A stretch of DNA of 64,000 nucleotides from Streptomyces aidingensis. GTDB lineage: Bacteria; Actinomycetota; Actinomycetes; Streptomycetales; Streptomycetaceae. Positions 7,703 to 15,407 of the stretch are shown piece after piece. The stretch spans positions 186,001 to 250,000 of the forward strand of contig NZ_FOLM01000002.1 in assembly GCF_900112355.1 (NCBI RefSeq). The letters are read 5' to 3'. The position numbers and the translations under genes are program-made. Positions within the stretch are counted from its first letter, which is position 1; each line of letters opens with the position of its first letter. A model generated the notes under the pieces. It had not been told where the DNA came from. It ran no database searches and saw only the letters and a list, made by a program, of their open reading frames with translations.

Positions 7703-8581
7703 GTGCCCACTCCTCCGCTGGTCCAGACTGTGCGCCGGCGCCGTCTCGGCAGTGCACTGCGGGGCTTCAGAAACGCCTGCGGCATGAGCATCGACTCGGC
7801 CGCGGCGGCCATGCGCTGGAACGTCAGCAAGCTGAGCCGCATCGAGAACGCCAAGGCCCACCTGCCGATCAAGGACGTGGCCCTGCTCCTGCGGCAGTAC
7901 GACGTCACCGACCCCGATGTCATCGCCGCCCTGGAGGCGCTGTCCAAGGACGCGAACAAGACCGGATGGTGGTCCACCTACGGCGATGTCCCCGGCGCCT
8001 CCTACAAGGACTACATCGGGCTGGAGGACGACGCCGAGTCCACCCACACCTACACGCCCGGCCTGATCCCCGGCCTGCTCCAGATCGGCCAGTACGCGCG
8101 GGAGATCATCGCGGGTACGGCGATCACCCGCACCCCGGACGAGGTCAGCGCCCTGGTCGAGGTCCGCAAGAAGCGCCAGGCGATCCTCACCGACACCACG
8201 CGGCCGACCGGGCCGCTGAAGTTCTGGGCGGTCATCCACGAATCCGCACTGCACTACCGGTCCGCGGCTGTACCGACGCTGATGCGCGACCAGCTACGGC
8301 ACCTGCTCGACCTCACCGATCTGACCAACATCAACATCCAGGTGATGCCGATACTCGCCACCCCGCACCCCGGGATGGTGGGACCTTTCCACGTCGTCCG
8401 CTTCCCCCAGCCCTGGCCCACCGTGATCAACGTGGAGAACATCCGGGGCGGGAGCTTCGCCGAGGGAACCGAGGACGTGAAGGTCTACGAGGCGGCCTTC
8501 GAACGCATCCAGGCCGCCGCACTTCCCGTGGAGGACTCCCGGGAGAAAATCAAGCAGATCATGGAGGACAGCACCGCATGA
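7703..8581 (+). CDS. XRE-family regulator with DUF5753 domain
   Basis: 292 residues. The N-terminal helix-turn-helix (about 12-65) contains SIDSAAAAMRWNVSKLSRIENAK. A DUF5753-type C-terminal domain (about 100-280) has TYTPGLIPGLLQ, the family's usual segment after the linker. The GTG start at 7703 follows GAGG at 7691. Such proteins pair with a downstream DUF397 protein, and some pairs have been described as toxin-antitoxin-like or as regulators of development. Here the DUF397 gene starts in the stop codon (ATGA), so the pair is intact. Confidence 0.92.
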   Translation: MPTPPLVQTVRRRRLGSALRGFRNACGMSIDSAAAAMRWNVSKLSRIENAKAHLPIKDVALLLRQYDVTDPDVIAALEALSKDANKTGWWSTYGDVPGASYKDYIGLEDDAESTHTYTPGLIPGLLQIGQYAREIIAGTAITRTPDEVSALVEVRKKRQAILTDTTRPTGPLKFWAVIHESALHYRSAAVPTLMRDQLRHLLDLTDLTNINIQVMPILATPHPGMVGPFHVVRFPQPWPTVINVENIRGGSFAEGTEDVKVYEAAFERIQAAALPVEDSREKIKQIMEDSTA

Positions 8582-8790
8582 ACCCCAGCCGCCTTCACAC
8601 CACCGCACTCCCCACCACGGGGTGGTACAAGTCCAGCTACAGCGACGGCGGCGAGCAGTGCGTCGAGGTCGCCACTCTCCCCGGCGGCCTCGCCGTCCGG
8701 GACTCCAAGGACACCACCATCCCTGCCTTCCAGGCCACCACCAGCGCCTGGACCACCTTCATCCACGCCATCGAGACCGACTGCATCTGA
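8578..8790 (+). CDS. DUF397 domain protein
   Basis: 70 residues. The family core is visible: GWYKSSYSDGGEQCVEVA, then LAVRDSKD and a C-terminal aromatic helix (AWTTFIHAI). It overlaps the XRE/DUF5753 gene by an ATGA and is surely co-translated with it. DUF397 proteins are thought to act as the small partner of the XRE protein (the BldB-like or antitoxin-like role differs between systems). Full length. Confidence 0.92.
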   Translation: MNPSRLHTTALPTTGWYKSSYSDGGEQCVEVATLPGGLAVRDSKDTTIPAFQATTSAWTTFIHAIETDCI

Positions 8791-9033
8791 ACCACGCATC
8801 CGGTGGTCCCTTTTCAAGGCGACTGAGGAGGGACCACCGGCGTGTCTATCCCCTCACCCCTGGGGAGATGCGGCGGCCGCCAACCGCCCTCCTCACCCAC
8901 GCGAGCGATCTGTGCCGCCCGCGGCCGCACAGGGTCCCCAGGTCGGCTCCATACGCTGTGTACTCATCGAGTCACCCCCCAGGGGCGTGCGTATGGACTA
9001 TACAGACCAGGACGTCCGGGAGGGCGCCGGCCG

Positions 9034-9264
9034 ATGGACGACCGGCGGGGCCGATCTGACGCGGCTCCCCTGTGGCCGGACGCCATAGGCGTCATCCTGG
9101 CCGATCACCCTCGTTCCCCCTCCTTGAAAATCCTGCGCTGCTGGATCGCCGAATGGCATCACGGCGGACGGCCGGACCTGGGCCACTTCACCCCTGTGCT
9201 GGTCCCCACCCGCGAGGAGAACCCCGACGGTGACGGCTGGCACCTGCGCCTGGCCCGCCGCTGA
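9034..9264 (+). CDS. Hypothetical small protein
   Basis: 76 residues from the ATG at 9034, with GGGAGGGC about 10 nt upstream. The sequence begins MDDRRGRSDAAPLW and ends in a Trp/Arg-rich segment (GDGWHLRLARR). No known motif, signal peptide or membrane helix. It follows the DUF397 gene after 243 bp in which I see no other gene. It is not recognised. The frame is open further upstream, but those codons look non-coding. Confidence 0.4.
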   Translation: MDDRRGRSDAAPLWPDAIGVILADHPRSPSLKILRCWIAEWHHGGRPDLGHFTPVLVPTREENPDGDGWHLRLARR

Positions 9265-9420
9265 GCCACGGGGACGACGGGTGGTTGTCGACCGGTTGTT
9301 ACCGGGCGGGCGGTGGCAACCGGCGGCCCGGCTGGCATCATCGTGCCCGAGGGGGCGCACATCCGGGTCCCCGCGGCCCGGATGCCGGACAGGGACGAGG
9401 TGACCAGGGGGGACGGACGC

Positions 9421-11331
9421 ATGTCAGACTTTCACGGCCCGGGCGCCGGCGAGGACTGGACGGTGCCCGGTTACGCCGGCACCCGGGAACTGGGTGCCGG
9501 AGCGGGCGGCCGGGTGGTCATCGCGGTGCACGGTGCCTCCGGCCGGTCCGTGGCCATCAAGTACCTGGGCGAGGGCCTCCGTTCGGACGACGGCTTCCGC
9601 CGGGCGTTCCGCACCGAGGCCGAACTGCTCGGCAGCCTCGACTCCCCGCATGTGGCCGGCCTCTACGAATATGTGGAAGGGCCGCGCGGCGCCGCCATTG
9701 TGATGGAGCTGGTCAACGGCGTTCCGCTGCGGGCCCTGCTCAAGCAGGAGGGGCCCACCGGTCCCGAGGCGGCGCTGACGGTGCTCAAGGGCTCGCTGCT
9801 CGGTCTCGCCGCGGCACACGCCACCGGCGTGGTGCACCGCGACTACAAGCCCGAGAACGTGCTGGTCGGCCAGGACGGCAGCTCCAAGCTGGTGGACTTC
9901 GGCATCGCCACGCGCAGCGGCGGCCAGGTCTCCGGCATCAGCGGCACCCCGCCGTACATGGCGCCCGAGCAGTGGCGGGGCGCCCCGGCCGACGCCGCCA
10001 CCGATGTCTACGCCGCCACCGTCACCTTCTTCGAATGCCTCACCGGCCGCCGGCCGTACAGCGGGGCCGGCTTCGCGGAGCTGGCGGTGGCGCACACCAG
10101 CGCACCGATCCCGCTGGAGGATGTGCCGGAGCAGGTGCGGGAGCTGGTGGCACGGGGGATGGCCAAGGACGCCGCCGACCGCCCGGCCGACGCCCTGGCC
10201 TTCGTCGGGGAACTGGAGCGGGTGGCCGGGCAGGCTTACGGCCCGGACTGGGAACAGCGCGGGCAGCGGAAGCTGGCGGCGCTCGCCGCGCTGCTGCCGC
10301 TGCTGTTCCCGTGGCCGGACGGGGCACCGGCGGGCAGCACGGATCTGGCGGTCACCATGCTGCCGGGCCGCAGACCGCCCGCGCCGCAGGGCACCCCGCC
10401 GGGCCGGGACATCGGAAGCTGGCTGGTCTCCGGCGGTGCGCTGCTGGCGGGCGCGCTGATCATCGCGGGCACCGTGCTGCCCGGGGTGTGGGCGGCGGGC
10501 GAGGGCGAGGCCCGTGCCGAGGCCACCACCATGCCCAGCCCGCGGGACACCGACGGCGTCCCGCTCGACATCGGCGACCCGGAGCCGGAGGCCGGCCGGC
10601 CCGAATCCCCGGCGGAGACGGAGCCGGAGACGGAGCCCTCGGGCGATCCCTCGCCCGGGGAGACAAAGGAGCCGGACGACGAGGCCACCGGCGGCGGCAC
10701 CGACACCGGCGGGGCGACCGCCTCGGCCGGCACCACCGGGGACACCACCACCGGCGGTACCACCGGCGGCACCGCCACCGGGGGAGCCACGGGGTCCGGA
10801 ACCACTTCGGGCGCCGCCGACGGCGGGGGCAGCACCTCGACGGGCACCACCGGCGACACCACCACGGGCACCACGGCCGGAACCGACAGCGGCGGCACCA
10901 CCACCGGAGACACCACGGCCGGAACCGACGGCGGGGGCACCACCACCGGAGACACCACCACCGGCGGCACCGAGGAGCCGCCCCCGGCGACCGGCGTCAA
11001 GGCCGTCAGGTTCACCAACGCCTCGCTCGTGAGCTGCGGGGCAGGCTGCTCCGCCGCCTACGCGGAGGCGCAGATCTACCCCGACGGAGCCGGCCCCGTG
11101 ACCCTGTCGGCACAGTGGTACCAGGCGTCGGGGCCCGACGACCCCGGCAAGCCGGTCGGCAGGCCCGTGACGAAGACCTTCGAGGGCGGCAAGGCGTATA
11201 CGTGGCAGCGTCAGCTCAACGACGTCACCACCCATACCTGCCGGATCTGGTACCGGCTGGTGGTGACGCCCGTGTCGCCCACGCCCGGCAAGGGCAATCC
11301 GGTCACCATCGACGCGGGGTGTCTCCATTGA
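9421..11331 (+). CDS. Membrane Ser/Thr protein kinase with Thr/Gly-rich extracellular stalk
   Basis: 636 residues. The kinase domain spans about 15-270: a glycine loop GAGAGG, VAIK lysine, the catalytic loop HRDYKPEN (Tyr in place of the usual Leu), DFG and APE. One membrane helix lies at about 333-355. A low-complexity Thr/Gly/Asp stalk covers about 420-520. A C-terminal extracytoplasmic domain of about 115 residues has two Cys pairs (CGAGC, plus C in THTCR and GCLH). Residue D141 and its neighbours are intact, so it should be active. The ATG at 9421 follows a GGGGGGA site. The next gene starts within its 3' end and encodes a second membrane protein with a similar outer domain. The external ligand is unknown. 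Confidence 0.9.
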   Translation: MSDFHGPGAGEDWTVPGYAGTRELGAGAGGRVVIAVHGASGRSVAIKYLGEGLRSDDGFRRAFRTEAELLGSLDSPHVAGLYEYVEGPRGAAIVMELVNGVPLRALLKQEGPTGPEAALTVLKGSLLGLAAAHATGVVHRDYKPENVLVGQDGSSKLVDFGIATRSGGQVSGISGTPPYMAPEQWRGAPADAATDVYAATVTFFECLTGRRPYSGAGFAELAVAHTSAPIPLEDVPEQVRELVARGMAKDAADRPADALAFVGELERVAGQAYGPDWEQRGQRKLAALAALLPLLFPWPDGAPAGSTDLAVTMLPGRRPPAPQGTPPGRDIGSWLVSGGALLAGALIIAGTVLPGVWAAGEGEARAEATTMPSPRDTDGVPLDIGDPEPEAGRPESPAETEPETEPSGDPSPGETKEPDDEATGGGTDTGGATASAGTTGDTTTGGTTGGTATGGATGSGTTSGAADGGGSTSTGTTGDTTTGTTAGTDSGGTTTGDTTAGTDGGGTTTGDTTTGGTEEPPPATGVKAVRFTNASLVSCGAGCSAAYAEAQIYPDGAGPVTLSAQWYQASGPDDPGKPVGRPVTKTFEGGKAYTWQRQLNDVTTHTCRIWYRLVVTPVSPTPGKGNPVTIDAGCLH

Positions 11332-12158
11332 CCCGGCCGCCCGAGGACCCCCGCACCGGCGCGGCCTGGCGGGGGCTCGGCAAGGACGCGGACGGCGACG
11401 GGGACGAGGCGACGGTCCGGCTGCCCGGCGGCAGCACCGACGGCGCGCCGACCGCCGGGCCGGCGGACGAGGACGCCGAGGATTACAGCGCGACCGAGCT
11501 GGACGGCTCCTGGGACAACGGCGGAGGCGGCGGCGCCGCCCCTGCCGGTGCCCCGCTGCCCGGTGACCGGCAGCCGACCGCCCTCGCGCCCGGCCCCGGC
11601 CCGCAGGGGACCGCGCCCACCCTGCGCGACCCGGACCCGGACCCGGACCCGGGCGGCGACGGCGTGCTGCGCTTCGGCCCGGGTGTGCCCGCCGCGCAGC
11701 CGCCGGCCGGCGCCGCCGCGGCCGGTATCTGGCGCGGCGAGGCGCCGCCCGCTCCCCCGCCCCGGCGGCGCCGGCTGCTGCGCCGCTACGGCCTGGCCGT
11801 GGCGGTGCTGATCGGGGTGGCCGCCTTTCTGCTCTGGGACCGCTCCGGTCCGGCGCTGGAGATCACCGCGGTCACCGCGCGCACCGACGCCACATTCGCC
11901 TGCGATTCCACCGCCGATGTCGTCGGGGTGGTCCGCACCAACGGCCGGCCCGGGACCCTCACCTATCAGTGGACGCGCAGCGACGGCACCTCCTCGGGCG
12001 TGCTCAAGGAGCAGGTCACCCGGGGCCAGACCGAGGCGCTGCTGCATCTGCTGTGGACGTTCCGGGGCGAGGGGACCGTGGCGGCGACCGCCCAGCTCAG
12101 AATCACCGGGCCGAGCACCCACACGGCGTCCGTGTCCTTCACCTACACCTGTCCCTGA
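11319..12158 (+). CDS. Membrane-anchored protein with extracytoplasmic immunoglobulin-like domain
   Basis: About 279 residues from the GTG at 11319, or 276 from the TTG at 11328, which overlaps the kinase stop. A long acidic, Pro/Gly-rich cytoplasmic part (1-150) contains a DPDPDPDPGG run. A basic stop-transfer segment and one membrane helix (LAVAVLIGVAAFLLW, about 160-180) follow. The outer domain of about 100 residues has YQWTRSDGTSSG and TFTYTC-like beta-strand patterns and two Cys. The outer domain resembles the C-terminus of the preceding kinase, so the two may bind related ligands or each other. The cytoplasmic tail is a plausible kinase substrate; this is inference. Confidence 0.65.
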   Translation: MSPLTRPPEDPRTGAAWRGLGKDADGDGDEATVRLPGGSTDGAPTAGPADEDAEDYSATELDGSWDNGGGGGAAPAGAPLPGDRQPTALAPGPGPQGTAPTLRDPDPDPDPGGDGVLRFGPGVPAAQPPAGAAAAGIWRGEAPPAPPPRRRRLLRRYGLAVAVLIGVAAFLLWDRSGPALEITAVTARTDATFACDSTADVVGVVRTNGRPGTLTYQWTRSDGTSSGVLKEQVTRGQTEALLHLLWTFRGEGTVAATAQLRITGPSTHTASVSFTYTCP

Positions 12159-12202
12159 TGTCCCTGATGTCCCTGATGTTCCTGACGTCCCTGACGTCCT
12201 GA
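12150..12202. repeat. Tandem 9-bp repeat spanning a stop codon
   Basis: Six tandem units of the type TGTCCCTGA (the first three are identical, the last three carry one or two changes or are shortened). The first unit contains the stop codon of the membrane protein gene; later units supply further in-register stops. Slippage here would not alter the protein. Confidence 0.8.
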
Positions 12203-12209
12203 TCGGCCG

Positions 12210-12401
12210 TCAGGGCAGCAGACGTTCGACGGCCGCGGCGCCCTCCTCCTCCAGCAGCTTGCGGGCGCGCGCCACACGCTCGGGGGTGGGCTCGCGGCCG
12301 GAGAGCCGCACCAGGTCCTCCGGATCGATCGGACGGTCGCCGCCGCTGTGCAGCAGGCGGTCGGGGGTGGGCAGATTCTCCTCGGCGGACTGTTCGGTCA
12401 T
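12210..12401 (-). CDS. Hypothetical small acidic protein
   Basis: 63 residues from the ATG at 12401, with GGAGG 9 nt upstream. The charged sequence contains a LVRLSGREPTPERVARARKLLEEEG helix and ends in RLLP. No Cys, signal or membrane helix. Short Streptomyces proteins of this type are common and uncharacterised. It stands alone on the minus strand between two rightward genes. Confidence 0.55.
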   Translation of the reverse strand: MTEQSAEENLPTPDRLLHSGGDRPIDPEDLVRLSGREPTPERVARARKLLEEEGAAAVERLLP

Positions 12402-12610
12402 CAAAGGCTCCCTCCGTGCCCGGCGGCCGGATCTCCCCCCACGCTATGCCGGACGGCCGGCCGCCGCATGCCGGGCGGGGGCACGGCTCAGGCGGTCCGC
12501 GGCACCGGGTGGACACCGGATGGATCGCGCCGGGCGGGCGCGGGGCCGGTCGCGGCGGTCGTGTTCCCGCGCATCGCCCGCTTGTCAGTGGCACGTGCTA
12601 CCACAGCCTC

Positions 12611-13393
12611 ATGACCGAGCCCACGACTGGCGGCGGCACCCCCTCCGCCCTGCCCTATCCCGAGCTTCTCGCCCTGATCGAGGAGCGGTCCGCCGCCTTC
12701 CGGAAGACCGTGGCCGCCGCGCCGGACCTCAGGGCCCGGGTGCCGGGCTGCCCGGAGTGGTCGCTGCGCGATCTGGTGGCCCATCTCGGGGACGTCCACC
12801 GCTCCTGGGCGGCGGCGGTCGCCGCCGGCCCCTCGGACGCCCCGCCCACCGAGGGGCAGCTCGGCGACCTCGCACCGCACGGCGATCTCCTGGCCTGGTC
12901 CGCGGAGTCCACCGGGCTGCTGCTCGCCGCGCTCCGGGCCGCCGACCCGGCCCGCGGCTGCTGGACCTGGTGGGGCGGCTCGGGCGCGCCGCAGACCGTG
13001 GGCGCCGTCGCCCGGCACCAGCTCCAGGAGGCCGCCGTGCACACCTACGACGCCCAGGAGGCCGCGGGCCGTCCGGAGCCGGTTCCCACGGCGGTCGCCC
13101 TGGACGGCATCCCGGAGTTCCTGACGGTCTCGCTGGGCACCGCCGGTCCCTGGCCGCACGCCCCGGCCTCCGTCGTCCTCGCCACCGCGGAAGGCCCGGC
13201 CTGGACCCTCTCCCTGCCCCTCTCGCCGCCCGCCGGCCACCCGCCCGCCGGCGGGCCGCCCGCCGCCACGCTGCGGGGCCCGGCCGGCCGGGTGCTGCTG
13301 GCCCTGCACCGCCGCGTCCCGTACACGGCGCTGGACATCACGGGCGATCACGCCACCGCCGCCCGGCTGATCGCCTGGCCCGATCTGAGCTGA
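12611..13393 (+). CDS. Maleylpyruvate isomerase-family (mycothiol-dependent, DinB-like) protein
   Basis: 260 residues. The N-terminal DinB-like helical bundle contains the family's PGCPEWSLRDLVAHLGDVH segment (His at about 57 and 61, likely metal ligands) and a further His in RHQLQEAAVHTYDAQ (about 137-147). The C-terminal part is a small alpha/beta domain. The family includes mycothiol-dependent maleylpyruvate isomerase, but most members have unknown substrates. The ATG at 12611 was chosen because upstream codons have no family resemblance. The gene is monocistronic. Confidence 0.8.
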   Translation: MTEPTTGGGTPSALPYPELLALIEERSAAFRKTVAAAPDLRARVPGCPEWSLRDLVAHLGDVHRSWAAAVAAGPSDAPPTEGQLGDLAPHGDLLAWSAESTGLLLAALRAADPARGCWTWWGGSGAPQTVGAVARHQLQEAAVHTYDAQEAAGRPEPVPTAVALDGIPEFLTVSLGTAGPWPHAPASVVLATAEGPAWTLSLPLSPPAGHPPAGGPPAATLRGPAGRVLLALHRRVPYTALDITGDHATAARLIAWPDLS

Positions 13394-13518
13394 TGCCGCG
13401 GCGGATCCGCCCTGCCCGCCGCCCTGCCGCTCTCGTTCCGCTCTCCGCCGGGAGCGGGGGCGGTGGACGCCAACAAGTAATGTGTGGTGCGGCGTTCTGG
13501 AAGACCTATGGGGGAACG

Positions 13519-15390
13519 ATGACCGCGAGCAACGGGGGAGCAGCGGGAAATCACGGCCTGAAGCCGCTGCGCCCGGGGGACCCGGCCGAGGTGGGCCGGT
13601 TCCGGCCCGCCGCCCGGCTGGGCACCGGCGGCATGGGGACGGTCTATCTCGCCCACACGCCCGGGGGCCAGCCGGTGGCGCTGAAGGTGGTCCGGCCCGA
13701 GCTGGCCGAGGCGCCCGACTTCCGCCGCCGTTTCGAACAGGAGGTGCGGGCCGCCCGCCGGGTCCAGGGCCTGTACACGGTCCCGGTGCTGGACGCGGAC
13801 ACCGAGGGCCCGATGCCCTGGCTGGCCACCGCCTATGTGGCCGGACCGTCGCTCAGCGAGGCCGTCACGCTGCACGGCCCGCTGCCCGAGGCCACCGTGC
13901 TGCTGCTGGTCGCGGGGGTCGCCGAGGCATTGCAGACGATCCACGCGGCCGGTGTGGTGCACCGGGACCTCAAGCCGTCCAATGTGCTGCTGGCCGCCGA
14001 CGGTCCGCGCGTCATCGACTTCGGGATCGCCCGGGCCACCGACGCCACCTCGCTGACCGGTACGGACAGCCGCATCGGCACCCCCGCCTTCATGGCCCCG
14101 GAGCAGATCACCACCGGCGAGGTGGGCCCGCAGGCCGACATCTTCGCGCTGGGCCTGCTGGCGCACTACGCCGCCACCGCACGGGGCGCCTTCGGCGAGG
14201 GCGACCCGCAGGCGCTGCTGTACCGGGTGGTGCACGACGAGCCCGATCTCAGCCGGCTGCCCGCCGGACTGTGGAGCCTGATCGGCGGGTGCCTCGCCAA
14301 GGACCCGGCCGCGCGGCCCGCGCCGGACCGGCTGATCGAGGCCTGCCGGGGGCTGGCGCCCGGCGCCGAGCTGCGCCGGGACACCGGCTGGCTGCCGGCC
14401 GGGGTGACCGAGGAGATCGCCGCGCGTGCCGCCCACCGCGCACCGGCGCCGCCCGGCCCGGCGGCCCCGGGGGCGCATGGGATGCAGCCGGGTCCGGCCA
14501 CACCGCCGTCACCGGCCACTCCGGCCACACCGGCCACACCGGCCGGGGGCTTCGGCGGCTTCGGCCCGGTCCTCGCGCACACCCCGCCCCCGCCGGGGGC
14601 CACACCGGGCCTCACCCCCCACCCGGGGCCGCCGCCGGCCGGCGAACCGCCCGCGCCCCGCGCCCGGCGCCGTACCCGGATCGTGGTGCTCGCGGCGGCC
14701 GTCGCCACGGCGGTCGCCCTGCTGACGGGCGGCGGCTACGCGGCCGGCGTCTTCGGCGGGGGCGGCGGCCAGGCGTCCGGAGCCGGCAGCACCGACGGCA
14801 CCGACAGCACCGACGGCCCGGAGGAGACCGGGACGCCGGGAGGCGGTGACGCCGCCGCCCCGGCGGTGCCCGGGTCCTCCCCCGCCGCCGACTCCTCCCC
14901 CTCGGCCACCGAGGACCCGGCGGACGACGCCGAGGAGCAGCAGGACCCGCAGGACGGCGCCGATCCCGGCGGCGACGGCGACTCCCCGGGCGGCGACGAC
15001 CGGCAGGGCACCGACGACCGGACCGGCGCCGACCCCGGCCCCACCGAATCGGCCAAGCCCGACCCGGAGCCCACCCGGTCGGATTCACCCGAGCCCACCA
15101 GGACCGCCACCACCGCCCCCGACCCCGGCGCGCCCGGCCGCAAGTACTGCACCTACGCCGCCGACCGCGACCGGGCCTGGGCGGAGGGCCACGCGGGCGA
15201 GTCGGTCAAGGAGATCCAGTGCCTGCTCAACCGCAACTACGGCTACGGCCTGGATGTGGACGGCATCTTCGGTCCGCTCACCGACGACGCGGTGCGTGAC
15301 ATCCAGCGCTGCTCCGGCATCGCGGTGGACGGCGAGGTCGGCCCCGACACCTGGGGCTATCTGGACAACCCCAAACCCTCCTGCGTCTGA
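13519..15390 (+). CDS. Membrane Ser/Thr protein kinase with C-terminal peptidoglycan-binding domain
   Basis: 623 residues. The kinase (about 25-290) has the loop GTGGMGTVY, VALK lysine, HRDLKPSN, DFG and APE, all intact. A Pro/Ala-rich linker leads to one membrane helix (about 386-408). An acidic, disordered outer linker (about 410-545) ends in a PG_binding_1-type domain (about 560-617: VKEIQCLLNRNYG ... DVDGIFGPLTDDAVRDIQ ... VDGEVGPDTWGYL). It probably senses cell-wall material and signals inward. The ATG at 13519 follows a short G-rich site. It converges on the lanthionine synthetase gene, 18 bp away. Confidence 0.92.
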   Translation: MTASNGGAAGNHGLKPLRPGDPAEVGRFRPAARLGTGGMGTVYLAHTPGGQPVALKVVRPELAEAPDFRRRFEQEVRAARRVQGLYTVPVLDADTEGPMPWLATAYVAGPSLSEAVTLHGPLPEATVLLLVAGVAEALQTIHAAGVVHRDLKPSNVLLAADGPRVIDFGIARATDATSLTGTDSRIGTPAFMAPEQITTGEVGPQADIFALGLLAHYAATARGAFGEGDPQALLYRVVHDEPDLSRLPAGLWSLIGGCLAKDPAARPAPDRLIEACRGLAPGAELRRDTGWLPAGVTEEIAARAAHRAPAPPGPAAPGAHGMQPGPATPPSPATPATPATPAGGFGGFGPVLAHTPPPPGATPGLTPHPGPPPAGEPPAPRARRRTRIVVLAAAVATAVALLTGGGYAAGVFGGGGGQASGAGSTDGTDSTDGPEETGTPGGGDAAAPAVPGSSPAADSSPSATEDPADDAEEQQDPQDGADPGGDGDSPGGDDRQGTDDRTGADPGPTESAKPDPEPTRSDSPEPTRTATTAPDPGAPGRKYCTYAADRDRAWAEGHAGESVKEIQCLLNRNYGYGLDVDGIFGPLTDDAVRDIQRCSGIAVDGEVGPDTWGYLDNPKPSCV

Positions 15391-15407
15391 CGGCCCGGCG
15401 GGCGCGC

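Noticed and set aside
9313..9420. Longer N-terminus for the first Ser/Thr kinase
   Set aside because: Upstream codons lack kinase or signal features, and the ATG at 9421 has the better ribosome site.
10690..10977. Repetitive Thr/Gly coding tract that could be taken for a CRISPR-like array
   Set aside because: The units are irregular, in frame, and encode a surface stalk of a kinase; there are no unique spacers or cas genes.
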